Notes under the pieces: model-generated
Told to the model about the DNA's origin: nothing
Databases searched by the model: none
Seen by the model: the letters and a program-made list of their open reading frames with translations, nothing else
Program-made: the position numbers and the translations under genes
DNA from: Cycas panzhihuaensis
Lineage: Eukaryota > Cycadophyta
DNA: 64,000 nucleotides
Assembly (NCBI GenBank): GCA_023213395.1
Contig: CM041465.1
Location: 227,857,741 to 227,921,740, forward strand
Direction of reading: 5' to 3'
Shown here: positions 12,061-23,408 of the stretch, piece by piece
Layout: every line of letters starts with the position of its first letter
Numbering within the stretch: position 1 is the first letter of the stretch

Positions 12061-13630
12061 TGTTCTATGCCATTTATTAGAGTTTTATTTACATATTTAT
12101 ACTTCATGTGGAGGTACTATAATGAACAAATTCTAGATTAATTATTACTTCTATAAATCATGGTTGTATTGATGAACATTTTTAGTGTGTAGGGTTTGGG
12201 CATCCTCCATCACTTATGGGAAATTTTCTCTCTAAATAATCAACAAAATAAGAGGTTGTTTACTATTAAAATTCCCCCCACTGTGTGTAGAAGGTTTTTA
12301 AAGGATCAAATCTAAAGTTTGGTCAAGTTTCATGGAGTTTAGAGGCCTTGAACTTCCTCAAACTCACTATTGACATTGATGTGATTACATGTAAATTTGC
12401 ACTCTTTTGAAAGGTTAAAATTTAATATTTTCATGTTATTTTATATTATAAAATTTAATATTTATTAAATCAATTTTAATAATCATTTGAAGTCTATTAT
12501 AGCCCCCTTTACATGGTCATATGATTTTTTTATATGACTAAAAGTGAATGAAAAAAGGTACCTTTTAATTTATGGTTAAGTTTTGTTTATTTTATGAGGT
12601 GTTGTTAGTTTTATACCCATAACTCTTAGGTGAGAAACTAGATTTTAGTCCCACTTGATTCATTCAAAAGAAGACTTATCCCCCCATTAAAATGTGTGGC
12701 TATAAGTCACATTTTGAAGGTATATTTGGGAAGCTTTAGTTTGATGAAATTGATTATAGTGTTTTTGGGTTATTTTCTGACTAGTGGCACAAGATCATTA
12801 TTTCTTTAAAATATTAGTCATATAGCATTGGATTCCCAAACCATAAATTACAATGAAAATATATCTTAAATATATTCATTTGGGAAGTAATTTTAAAGTT
12901 TTTTTAAATCATTTGAATTGAACAATTTTTGGTCAAACTCAAAACTTTTGCCTTCCTATAGGAAGACTGAAGAAATTTTTGGTGGCAAGTGGTCATTTAA
13001 AGCATCATACCTCAAATATTAATAAAAATTTTAGCTTTTTAATGGTTGTGAGGTCCTATTTAAAGATAAATCCTAGGATGAAAAGGGATTTTTATTGTGT
13101 ATCTAGTGTGTTTTTAACCTCATTATTATATTTGGAGACTTGGTGGTGTTTTTTTGGGGGGGCTCTCTATTGTGATTGAAGTGTTTGGTGGTGCTTAGAA
13201 TTCTTTTTAAGTGTTGATACTCTTTTCTTTGAGTATTTTTTCAAGCATTAAATTCTTTTATTATTGACATCAACTTCTATATTAGCACTCTATTATGAGA
13301 ATAACACTCATCAAGAGATTACGCGTGTACATGTAGCTTTGGTACTCCTAGTGGGGCCAACCTTCTCATGGTATATAGAGAGTAAGAGTGTTAAGGTATT
13401 AAGAAAAAATTATGGAGGCCATAAGGCTACTAGGATAAACTTAGAGAAGGTAAGTTCCTTATTTACAGAAGTTAGAACCCTTAGTTGGGATCTATTATTT
13501 TTGCTAAGTGTATTTAGTGATAAAATAGCGTGTGAAGTAAGGTGATATATTAAATAATACCCAAGCCTCATAAAGAATTGGACCAATAGTAGGGGTTATT
13601 AAAATAAAGGAGATGCTTCACTAAAAACAA
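12061..13630. other. Copia-1 leader, non-coding
   Basis: 1.57 kb between the PBS and gag. Open frames at 12,979-13,179 and 13,264-13,545 have no recognised motif. Long untranslated leaders also occur in Copia-3 and Copia-5 here. Confidence 0.5.
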
Positions 13631-14790
13631 ATGATTACTATGGCATCCTTAAGCACTTCATCTATAATTCCACATTTCAATGGAATAAATTATGTAGCAT
13701 GGTCTTGTAAGATGAAACTTATCTTTGTGTTTAGGGGTATGTGAAACCTTATAGATAATGGATATCCTACACTAGCCTAAAATGCATCTCCTAATGAAAA
13801 TAAAGACTTTAAAGATAATGTCACTATGGAAAATGAAGCTTTATCAATTACCTCTAATGCATTAGAGAACCACATATTTCCTAAAGCTAGTGAAGCAACT
13901 AGTTCCATGAAGGCTTAAAACAACTTGAAGACTATGTGCGAAGGCACCATAATTGTAAAGCTTTAGACTCTAATGACAAGATTCAAGAATAAAAGGATGA
14001 AGTACAATAAACTAGTTAATGACCTCATCATCAAGATACAAGAATTAGTGAATCAAATGCAAGCACCCACTGAAGATATATTGAAGTAATATGTAATTGG
14101 AAAAATATTGAGATGTGTAGGGGATAGTAAAAAGTTTGAAATCATATTCATGAGCATTAAAGTTTCAAGCGACTTAAGTATGATGAAAAATTATGAGCTT
14201 AGTGTCGTTATCTATAGCATTAAAGAAAAGAAAAGTGCTAATGAAATATTGGAATATGATTTTGTCACTAAGGTAAGAATTGGTAGTTTAAGGGAAAGGA
14301 TCAATTTTGATAGAGAACAATCAAGTAAGAGAGGTCAACGATGTCACTTAAGGATGAGAAGTCTTAGAGGATAAACTTAAAGAGTAGGTTTTTAAAATAT
14401 TGAATGGGAAAGTAAAGGTCTAAGTCCAAATCCTAAAGAAAGAGATAACTATCAGTCACCAAGAGGAAGGAGTCCTAGTCTAGCACCTAAAGGAAGAGAA
14501 ACTAGCCAAGGTATCATTTATACTTGTTACAACAAACTTAGCCATGTGGAAAGTGATTGTTACAATAAGAGATCTCACTTAGAAAGAAGAAAAGCCAATT
14601 TAACTTTTGTTAATGAACCTTAAGAGGAGAAAATGTTATTCATTATTGAGGAATAAAAGATCATTAAATAACCTAAATAAAAATAAAGGGTCATTAAAAA
14701 ACCCAAGGAAGATCAAAGGGTCATTGAAGAACCCAAGGTAGAATAAAAGGGCATTGAAAATTCAAAGGAATAAAGACTGTTTTCAAGTCT
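13631..14790 (+). pseudogene. Copia-1 gag remnant with degenerate zinc knuckle
   Basis: Gag is the RNA-binding capsid polyprotein. The frame starts at ATG 13,631 or 13,640 (MASLSTSSIIPHFNG, the usual Copia gag opening with a hydrophobic residue, N/S and G before the first helix). It continues through the UBN2-like region (FKNKRMKYNKLVND, ELVNQM). The zinc knuckle at 14,525-14,560 reads C-Y-N-K-L-S-H-V-E-S-D-C, so one Cys and one spacer residue of CX2CX4HX4C are lost. A 4-copy repeat follows. Stops occur throughout and there is at least one frameshift. Confidence 0.75.
14655..14775 (+). repeat. In-frame tandem repeat in Copia-1 gag-protease linker
   Basis: About four imperfect copies of a 30-33 bp unit (theme rgggtcattgaagaaccca) encode a charged heptad-like V-I-E-E-P-K-E-D-Q-R motif. 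The unit length is a multiple of three or nearly so, so the array probably expanded while the frame was still translated. Confidence 0.75.
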
Positions 14791-14799
14791 AATAGAATA

Positions 14800-15960
14800 T
14801 CATCATGATGATGATTGGTAGTACATAGACTTAAGTCTTTCCACTCATATGGCACATAAGGAATAAAACTTTAAAAGGTTGGACACTACTCATACAAGTA
14901 AAATTATTTTTTATGACAACTTGTCTCATGAAATTAAAGGAAAAGGTGATATATCTATTTAAGTAGGCAAGAATATAGGTGATGTGCTTCATATTATAGC
15001 ACTTAAAAAAATCTAGTTTTAGTGGGTCAAATGATAAAGTAGAAACTTAAAGTTATATTTGAAAATATAGAGTGTATAATAATAGATAAGAAGAAGAATT
15101 ATAAAATTATGACTAAGGGAGAAATGACTAAATATAGACTTTTCAAACTAGTCATCCCTTCAAACAATCATTATACCTTAAAAGTATCTTGTAAAGATAG
15201 CTGAATTTAGTACTTAAGATTTTTACATGTTAATAATCTTTCTTTGATGTAAATAAGATAAATGGTAATTGGACTACCTCATATAAAGGAAGAGAAAGAA
15301 ATTTGTGAAAGTTACATTTTTTAGAAATAGTATAGAGATAGTTTCCCATAAGGAAGCATAAGAGCAAGTGCACCTCTCTAATTGGTGTAAACAGATTTAT
15401 ATAGCCCCATAGAAGTATTATTTTTTAGAAAGGCAAAATACTTCATGATTTTATTGATGATTACTCAAGGATGTCTTATGTTTATTTTCTCATAGAAAAA
15501 TCTAAGTCCTATAGAACATTTGTCAAGTCTAAAGCCATGATGGAAATATAAAGTTATTATCTAATATTATATGTAAGATTTGACAATGGTGGGGAGTTTA
15601 TCTCTTATTAGTTTAGTGATTTTTGTTCATGATATAAGATCAAAAGATAATTTACCAACTTATACACTCTAAAATAAAATGTGGTTATATAAATAAAGAA
15701 TAGAACCATTGTTGAAATGACTAGGTACATGCTAAAGACAAAGAAAGTTAGTAATACTTTCTAAACAAAAGCTATAAGTATAATTGTTTACTTATTGAAT
15801 ATATTTACCACAAAAGCAACTAAAAAAAATACTCTTATAAAGTCTTAGACATGTCATAATCCTTGAACACTTGAGTGTATTTGGATACATTGTCTATGCT
15901 AATATTCTAGATTAGAAGAGAATAAAATTAGAAGATAAAAGTATTAAGTGCATCCTTAAC
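14800..15960 (+). pseudogene. Copia-1 protease and integrase remnant
   Basis: The protease site is reduced to YIDLSLSTHMA at about 14,825, where D-S-G-A-S-x-H-M is expected. The Asp stays and the Gly is lost. The integrase core begins near 15,430 (FIDDYSRMSYVYFL, first catalytic Asp), and the second Asp is in RFDNGGEF at about 15,580. The region ends near 15,958 in a partial I-K-C-I motif, where it is joined abruptly to mid-RT sequence. Confidence 0.75.
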
Positions 15961-16996
15961 TTAAATAAGCTCCAAGAGCTCGGTATTCAAAGATTTATGA
16001 ATACTTAAAAATAAAGGATTCTTTAATAGTCAATTAGATCCTAATTTATATGTTAAATTGGATTGAAATTCAATTTTGATAGTTGGTCTATATCTTGATG
16101 ATCTTATTTATACTGGAAATAGCCAATAGTTATTTGATCAATTCAAGCAAGATATATGTGATGAATTTAAAATAATATACTTAGGTGATATGTACTATTT
16201 CTTGGGAATAGATGTTTGACAAGAAGGTAATAGTATCTTTGTTTTATAAGGAAAGTACATTCTAGACATTCTATATAAATTCAACATGGATAATTATAAA
16301 ATAATTTATATACTTATAAAAATTGGGATAAAACTATCAAAATTTGAGAATCCTAACCCAATTGATCTAATACTTTATATATAATTGGTTAGGAATCTCA
16401 TCTACCTAACTACAACTTGGTGCGATATCACTTATGTAGTTATTCTTGTGTCCAGGTTCATGCCCAACCCAAGGACACAATTCATTAGCAAGTTATAAAA
16501 TGTATACTATGATATCTTAATGGCATAATTAGCTATGGATTAAAATATAGGTTAATAAAAAGGTTTAGATTGATCAAGTTTATAAATTTTAACTGGGTAG
16601 GTTCAATTGGCAATGAAAAATATACATTAGGATACTCCTTTAGTGTAAATTTTGTAATGGTTACTTGGTGCTAAAAACAAAATTAACCTATAATTTCTCT
16701 ATCAACTATTGAAGTAGAATATAAATCCATTGTTATAGAAAGAGTAGGAGTAACCTACTCAAATACTTAGTAATAACTAAAGTGTAATATAAATGATAAA
16801 GAACTAAGTAATCCATGGTAGAACCAAGCACATCAAGACCCAATATTATCTCATCAAAGAATTGGTGTAATAAGAAGAAATTAAGTTAATTTACTATAAG
16901 ATATATGGTCAGGTTATAGACATATTTACTAAGACACTTTCAATAGAAAATTTTCATAAGTTCAAGGATGAGGTTAAATTTTTTCCCAATGTACAT
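15961..16996 (+). pseudogene. Copia-1 RT C-terminal half and RNase H remnant
   Basis: It starts directly in the LKQAPRAW-type motif (Q now a stop). It includes an intact catalytic box YLDDL at 16,091-16,105, the LGDMYYFLGI segment, and a degenerate RNase H ending in the T-K-H-I-K-TQY and D-I-F-TKTL motifs near 16,830-16,940. The N-terminal RT motifs (K-A-R-L-V-A-K-G and D-V-K-T-A-F-L) are absent. This indicates a deletion of roughly 1 kb between integrase and RT. Confidence 0.8.
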
Positions 16997-17009
16997 TATG
17001 GGGGAGAAA
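16997..17009 (+). other. Copia-1 polypurine tract
   Basis: The sequence tatgggggagaaa directly precedes the TG of the 3' LTR, the normal plus-strand primer position. Confidence 0.85.
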
Positions 17010-17203
17010 TGTTAAAATAGTGTATATTGCATTATTATATTATTTATGCATAATTAATATTAGTGCGTGAGTCAACTATTCTTTACTATCATAAGAGCCA
17101 ATGAGGGAGTTCCTTATATAGTTGAGCCCTCATCATATATTTGATGGGCTTCAAGCATAGTATTTATAAACACCATGTATCATTAGAGGTTTGCTCTCTT
17201 ATT
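17010..17203 (+). repeat. Copia-1 3' LTR, first part
   Basis: It starts TGTTAAAATAGTG and aligns with the first 194 bp of the 5' LTR. It breaks off inside ctctcttatt, where Copia-2 has inserted. Confidence 0.85.
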
Positions 17204-17497
17204 TGATAGAATAAGAGGATAAAGAGAGTAGAATGAAATGAAATACAAACAAGAAAGGGCATAAATAGCATTCTATGAGAATTATGGTGTTGATGAACAC
17301 TAAGGTCTTCAAACCCCACAAATAAATAGACAAGACTAAGAGGATTTGGGCATACCTCTCAAGGTCTACCACCTCCTAACATTAACAAACACCTAACATA
17401 GAGCTACCATGATATCTCCCATGATTTAGGTTATTACCCTAATGTGGGTAATCTCCCTAAGGTGGGTACTCACCTTAATATAGGCATTATTCCAATA
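17204..17497 (-). repeat. Copia-2 3' LTR (left end)
   Basis: 294 bp. In plus orientation it starts TGATAGAATAAGAGG and ends attattccaata. It matches 26,041-26,363 except for a 30-bp tandem duplication in the latter. Confidence 0.85.
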
Positions 17498-18790
17498 TTT
17501 CTCCTATATAATACCCATTTAAGGAGACTCTAAGTTTATCTCTAAATGTAATAAACTTTATTTTACCAAGTGTCTTTATGAAAATGTCTGTCACTTGATC
17601 TTTTGTGTTGTAATAGACTAATTCTAATTTACTTTGCTACACTAACTCTCTAATGAAATGATATTATATTTTAATATGCTTTGTCTTGCCATGAAATATT
17701 AAATTCCTAGTCATCCAAATTATACTTTGATTATCATAAAGAAATTCTATGGGACCAACCTATTCTTCCTAAAATTCCTTAAGCAATCTTCTAAGCTAAA
17801 TTATTTCACAAGCTCCTACTACAGCTACTTTATACTCTACTTCTATAGTAGAGAGAGATAATATTGTCTACTTCTTTGAACTCTATACTATTGTTGCTAA
17901 ACCCAAACTAAATATATAACCTAAAGTAGATTCCTATCATCCACATAACCTGCCTAGTCTAAGTCTATATAACCAATCAACCTATAATCCCCTAATGACT
18001 AGTAATACAATTAATACCCAATAGTACCTTTAAGATACTTGAGAATTCTTTTGGTTGTTTTTCAATGTTTTACCTTAGGCTCATGCATAAACCTGGAAAC
18101 CATACTAACTACATACATAATGCATGGTCAAGTTGAAGTCAAGTAAATTAGGCTTCCAATCAACTGCCTATAAAGTGTAGGATTAATTTATTTAGATTCC
18201 TTAAACTTAGATAATTTTAACCCAACCTCTATTAGTGTTATAAGTGGCTTATAACTATCCATGTTAAACTTGTACAATATATCTAGTGTATATTTCCTTT
18301 GAGATATAAATATCCATTTTCTATCCTACCATGCCTCCATGCCTAAGAAGTAATATATAAGTCCTAAGTCTATCATCTCAAATTCTTTATACATATCTTT
18401 CTTAAACTTTTGGGATAAGTAATTATAGTTTCTAATACATACTAGGTCATCCACATATAAGCCCATAATTAGTATTGAGCTTTCTTCTAATTTTATATAT
18501 AAATTGGGATCTAATTACCTTATTTAGAATCTTTTATCCTTAAAATATTTATCAATCCTAGAGTACCATGCTCTAGATACTTTCTTGAGTCCATTTGAGA
18601 CCTTTTTGAGTTTGTAGGCATTGTCTTCTTTTTCTAACCTTATAACATATATAAATGTTTTGCTATAATCTATGCCCTTAATTTAAGCATAGCCCTTAGC
18701 AACTAACCTTGCCTTATATTCATCAATAAACCTATCTAATTTATACTTGGTCTTATAGACCCCCAATGGCATTCTTACTAGGTGGTAAAT
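17498..18790 (-). pseudogene. Copia-2 RT and RNase H remnant
   Basis: Read on the minus strand. The RNase H end shows FLYDNQSIIWMTRN and GKTKHIKI.YHFIREL near 17,600-17,740, and V-T-D-I-F-I-K-T-L before the 3' LTR. The RT catalytic box YVDDL is intact at 18,443-18,457. The RT N-terminal part continues to about 18,790, where a K-T-K-Y-K-L-D fragment is seen. Stops interrupt every domain. Order and spacing are normal for Copia pol. Confidence 0.82.
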
Positions 18791-19980
18791 ATACTTACTC
18801 CCATATGTCATTTTTCACTAAGGCATTATACTCTTCCTTCATTGCATTCTTCCATTCATCTTAACTATTTGCTTCTTTAAAGTTGTGAGGCTCATTTAAC
18901 TCCATAACATGAGTTATAAGTGTAAAATTCACTCTTTGAGATCTTATTATTCATCTCTCAAACTTAATATCTAAGATACTTTGAGGATTATGAACCCTTT
19001 ATACCGATTTTAGGACCCTTTGATTTAAAGTAGATGGTCCTGCATCATTTGTACTAGGTATATTTATACCACTTGAGTTAGAGTCCATATCAACCATAAT
19101 ATTTTTCTATTTGTCATTTTTAATAACTTTGTCTTGATAGAATTCATCTTCCTTTAAGATGGTATCCCTGCTCATAATAATTCTTTTACATGTTTGATCA
19201 TATAACTTATATTTATAGAATTCATTCTTCTTCTAAGATCTAAATGAGTCACTATATCCTATAAGTATATATTTAGTGCTCTTATCATTTAATTTTGTCC
19301 TCCTTTATTTTAGAACATGTGCATGAGTTATGCACCTAAAAACTCTAAAATGTTTAATGCTTAGCTTATAACCTATCTAAGTTTCTTCAAGTATAACCCA
19401 TCTCACTACTTTAGTGGTACACTTATTTAATAAATAAATAGTTGTATGTATAATTTCTACCCAATATTCATTATTAAGATGCTTGTCCTTAAGCATACTT
19501 CTTTCTATATTAATTATTATCTTATTCTTTCTTTTTACAAATCTATTTTATTGAGGTGTGTAGGGATTTATAAGTTATTTTTTTATCCTAAAATATCTAC
19601 AATAATCTTTGAATTTGTTTAAAATAAATTATCTCCCATTGTCTGATCTTAGGGTTAGAATTTTAAGTCCACCTTATCTTTCAACCATATTTTTAAAGTT
19701 AATAAAGCATTAGAGTATATCTAACTTGAACTTGAGAAAGTAAACCCAAGTTATCCTTGTAAAATCATTAATAAAGGTCATGAAATACTTGGCTCCTCTA
19801 AGTGAAGACACATCTATTGGTCTACATAAGTCTATGTATACTACTTGAAGAGGTCTATAGGCCTTATAGATTTTATTAGGGAATCCATCATTTTGTTGTT
19901 TACCTAGTATACATCCTTCACATACTTATTTGCTATGTTCAATATCAAATAGCCTTATTACTATTTCCATCTTTTTCATT
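18791..19980 (-). pseudogene. Copia-2 integrase remnant
   Basis: The minus strand at about 19,440-19,670 reads LRSDNGR.FILNKFKDYCRYF followed by NPYTPQ.N: the second catalytic Asp and the P-Y-T-P-Q-Q-N segment of the DDE core. LLNKCTTKVV comes next, equivalent to the L-N-R-x-P-T-K-A motif. A linker to RT lies at 18,800-19,300. The final Glu helix carries substitutions and the frame contains stops. Confidence 0.8.
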
Positions 19981-20992
19981 AATGTCAAACTATTATAGTT
20001 CATATAGCCAAATCTTTTACATTGTGTTTTAATATCCACATTGATTAAAGCCTTTAAGGCTTAATAATCAGTTAAGGGAATGTCTAGTTTAAATAATCTA
20101 TCATTAGTTATTTATCCCTTAGTAACTATTACTTTGTTACTTAGCTTATCCTTAATGGCACATTCTCCATAATGAAGTTCACCTTATATTTTTGATTTAT
20201 TATTTATCCTACTAATAGAAATTTTTTCTTAAGTATAGGGATATGAAGTACATCATTAATATACCTTATTTCTCTAAAATATATTTGTAGCCATATTCTC
20301 TTTGCTAACTATAGCTTGAGTAGTGTTATCTCCATTACTATTGTTTAATTCCTTGAACCATTCTTCTCTATGTGTCATGTAGGTAGAACATCTTAAGTCA
20401 ATATACCAACCATCTTCTTCTTCATTTGCCATTAAACTTGATAGAAAAAGTCTTTAATTTTTCCTTTCTTCAATAGTTGTATTAACAATTCCTCTTTATA
20501 AGTTAGACCATTTTGAGAAATAATTTTCTTCTAAGTGTCTACTTCTATGGCAATAGGAGCATTTCATTATTCATCTAACCCTAAGACTTCTTCCTCTTTG
20601 TTCTTAACTTCTAACTCTTAGACTTTGACCTTTACCTTCTTTTTGAGGTCCAAAATTTTATCCTTGGCCTTAATTAAATTAGCCTTAAAAATATTTTTAT
20701 CGTTGACCTTAAAATTGATTTTGTCCTTAATAAAAATAACTTTGACCTTAATGATATTATCATTTCTCTTAATAAACTTGATCTTGTCTTTAATAAAATT
20801 AATTTTAATTCCTAAGGTTTTAACCTCTTCCTCTAGGAGATTATCCTCTTTCTCTAAAACTTTGACCTTAAAAAGTAGACCTAATCATTACCTTAGTGGC
20901 AAATGCATATTTAAGAAATCTACTTTCCCTATTTTTTTCTTTAATAGCAAGTAACATTATACTTAATTGATTAATTTTGAGGTAGTTGGTGT
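19981..20992 (-). pseudogene. Copia-2 gag C-terminus and protease remnant
   Basis: On the minus strand, 20,992 to about 20,560 continues the gag frame that breaks at 23,409 (K-I-N-Q-L-S-I-M-L-L-A-I-K-E-K-N). A long Lys/Ile/Asn-rich stretch (20,625-20,880) with repeating KIxFIKDKI units follows. Near 20,230-20,420 comes the protease/GAG-pre-integrase transition (I-x-D-V-L-H-I-P-x-L-K-K-N). No clear zinc knuckle remains. The block was separated from the N-terminal gag by TRGAG-1. Confidence 0.65.
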
Positions 20993-21207
20993 TGAAAAAT
21001 AGACCTGCAATAAGATATTCACAAATAGAAACAAAAACAACTCTAGGATCAAATGGTAGGTATCTCAAATTATATTAACAAAACATCCTTATAAAAAATG
21101 ATATTCATATGATACACTATGTTATGTATTTATAATACATGTTAATATAGTGAGAGTGGGACCCACTTGTATGTAGGATAAAATAAATTTACATTAATAT
21201 TCTAACA
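20993..21207 (-). repeat. TRGAG-1 3' LTR (left end)
   Basis: 215 bp. In plus orientation it begins tgaaaaatagacctgcaata and ends attctaaca. It is almost colinear with 23,187-23,408, which has about 7 extra bases near its middle. The pair is visibly less diverged than the older LTR pairs of the window. Confidence 0.88.
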
Positions 21208-21216
21208 TTCCCCCTT
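21208..21216 (-). other. TRGAG-1 polypurine tract
   Basis: Plus-strand ttccccctt is AAGGGGGAA on the coding strand and directly precedes the TG of the 3' LTR. Confidence 0.85.
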
Positions 21217-21683
21217 AATACATATTTGGGTCATTTGTATTTGCAACGTCTTGTTCTTAGAAATGTCATGAAGATGATGTCTTCAACTTGATCCATGTTT
21301 TTAATCTTATAGTGATATCTTTATTGTAGAATGATGTCTTTAACTTGATTTTCATATTCAATTATATACTGATGCCTTTGTAAGATGATGTCCTAAGCTT
21401 GATTTCCATCTTCAATCCTATAGAGATGATGTTGATGTAGTAACTATAGTAAGCGAAAATCCTGATTCTTCATTATGGTTGGGCTAGTTTGATTTTGATG
21501 TAGATACTATAAGTAACCATCTTCAAATATAACTTGCATGTCATCATTATCCTAAATAAGTTCTTAATCACCATGTACAATAGAGATTTATTCAACCTTT
21601 GAAGTGGAATCTTGATTAATTTACATAATCTTTGAACTTGAATCAATGCTCAAAGAAGGAACATCATTTAGACTTAAATCAAT

Positions 21684-22337
21684 CTAAGACTTATCTTCTA
21701 CAGGGCTATCAAATTCATATTCAATTTCTCTTGAAATCTTGGTGTCATCTAAATAAACCTTTATCGATTTATCACTTTTAATGTCTTCATCAGTAGTTGT
21801 AGTATCATGAATGCATTCTATCATATGTTTAGTAGTAATTTCATCAATATTCAAATATTCTTCATCTTGACATATTGTTTCATCAGTGTTGATAATATTT
21901 TCTTTATTCATTGTACCTATACCATAACCATCATTGACCTTAATTATCTTTTCAATCATTCATTATATCTCTTTAGGAGTTTATTCAAATACATCCCTTA
22001 AAAAATCCCATACTTCCTTAGCAGTACTTGCATGTTGAATCTTAGGAATGACAAAATTGTATGTGAAAGGAAGATCAGCCTTGTTTAATGTAGTAAGAAT
22101 CATGATGAATGCCTTTTTGTCTTTCTTCTCAAGCATTTCCTTTTCTTCTTCATCCATAGGAATATCATATCCATCAGTAACAAGTTTCTGCAAACTTCTA
22201 GCTATGAAAAAACATCTCATTTTAATCATTAAAAAAAAGTAGTCTTCTCCATTACACTTAGGTATTGGAAGCAACGAATCCCTTAAGTTATATTCATTTA
22301 TTTCATGAACATATATAACCACATCATTTTCCTCCAT
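21684..22337 (-). pseudogene. TRGAG-1 Gag-like protein with acidic C-terminus
   Basis: The frame starts at the minus-strand ATG near 22,337 (MEENDVVIYVHEINEYN). It continues with the DUF4219/UBN2-type Copia Gag core: PIPKCNGEDYFFLMIKMRCFF (W of the usual W-x-I-K-M changed), L-V-T-D-G-Y, the E-E-K-E-M-L-x-K-K-D-K-K-A helix and AKEVWDFL. After a C-to-T type stop near 21,970 the same frame goes on for about 90 codons (21,959-21,684) of very acidic sequence (many Asp/Glu, D-E-E-Y, T-T-D-E-D). It has no CCHC knuckle, unlike autonomous Copia Gags. About 217 codons in all, with only one or two stops, so it is among the better preserved frames here. An upstream in-frame ATG exists at 22,382, but Gag homology starts only later. 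Confidence 0.75.
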
Positions 22338-23168
22338 GATTGTAAATATACCTCCAAATAATATCCCTTTTTCAATCAACAAATTTACCCATTAATCAAT
22401 CTCAACAAACTTTCTCGTGTCTTATGTCTCTCATATCACTGACTTCATTGTCACAGCATCACCTTGTCTATATTTCCAAACAAATAACAAATATCTGAAC
22501 CACTTCCTTTACCATCAAATCAATGCTTCATAACTTTCACAATGATCATACATGCCACATATAGCCATTAAATTACCAAGACATACCACACTATACTCAA
22601 TTGCCTAAAACACAACTCATGCCATAACATTACCAATGAATAAACTATACTCGTATGCAATGATCTACATGAATTAACATAATTTACTTACTTTCTTACA
22701 TCTTAAATAGCTTCATTAAATAGCTTGACCTCTTATCCATTTATGATCATCAGTACCTTGATAATAGTTACTCATAAACATGCCCTCTAATTGCCCTTCT
22801 CTTGCCCTATCTTGCCCATGTCATATCACCATCTTCTTTGCTATCAAATTTACCTTATCATGCCCTCTTCTTTGCCCATGAAGCTATAGCCAAAGTTATT
22901 GCTCTTTGAAGTTAAGGTTGTAGATGTGTCTCAAAAATATAGTGATGAAAAAAAGATAGGCGGAAATTAATTTTGCTATAATTTTCATACTTTCACCCTA
23001 AAATCTATAGTGCGACCACTCAAAATTTATAGAACAAGTTATTTCGTCTTAATTTTGTCATTACTTTTTAGAAATTTTAACATTTGTTCTCTCGAATATG
23101 CTTTTAACCTTTGATGGCACCTCCTAAATCACTACTCCAATACTGAACAAAATATCTCTCTCAACCTA
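22338..23168. other. TRGAG-1 leader, non-coding
   Basis: About 830 bp between PBS and gag without an open frame of note. It may hold the packaging and dimerisation signals that a non-autonomous element needs, but no specific structure is evident. Confidence 0.45.
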
Positions 23169-23171
23169 GGT

Positions 23172-23183
23172 GCTCTGATACCA
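23172..23183 (-). other. TRGAG-1 primer-binding site
   Basis: The minus strand reads TGGTATCAGAGC, a perfect 12/12 match to the plant initiator-Met PBS core, continuing ACC. It lies three bases from the 5' LTR and is the best preserved PBS in the window. Confidence 0.92.
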
Positions 23184-23186
23184 TAT

Positions 23187-23408
23187 TGAAAAATAGACCT
23201 GCAATAAGATATTCATAAATAAAAACAAAAACAACTCTAGGATCAAACGGTACCCTTAAGGTACTTCAAATTATATTAACAAAACATCCTAGTAAAAAAT
23301 GATATTCATATGATACACTATGTTGTGTATTTATAATACATATCAATATAGTGAGAGTGGAACCCACTTGCATATAGGACAAAATAAATCTACATTAATA
23401 TTCTAATA
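23187..23408 (-). repeat. TRGAG-1 5' LTR (right end)
   Basis: 222 bp, matching 20,993-21,207. The terminal CA (plus orientation) has become TA at 23,407-23,408. Confidence 0.88.

Larger units (their letters stand above)
20993..23408 (-). mobile_element. TRGAG-1: small gag-only LTR element nested in Copia-2
   Basis: A 2.4-kb element with LTRs at 20,993-21,207 and 23,187-23,408. It has a near-perfect minus-strand PBS next to the right LTR and a polypurine tract next to the left LTR. The 2-kb interior encodes only a Gag-like protein with an acidic tail. No protease, integrase, RT or RNase H is present, and the interior has no room for them. This layout matches the class described in plants as terminal-repeat retrotransposons with a GAG domain (TR-GAG). 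It splits the Copia-2 gag. I could not find a convincing 5-bp duplication (ggtgt and aagtt flank it). Confidence 0.8.

Noticed and set aside
12979-13545. Two open frames (66 and 93 codons) before Copia-1 gag
   Set aside because: They lie in the element leader, in different frames, and resemble no retroelement or host protein I know.
20625-20954. 109-codon plus-strand frame rich in Leu/Ser/Thr
   Set aside because: It is the antisense of the Lys/Ile-rich gag end of Copia-2. Its repetitive look comes from the KIxFIKDKI-like units on the other strand.
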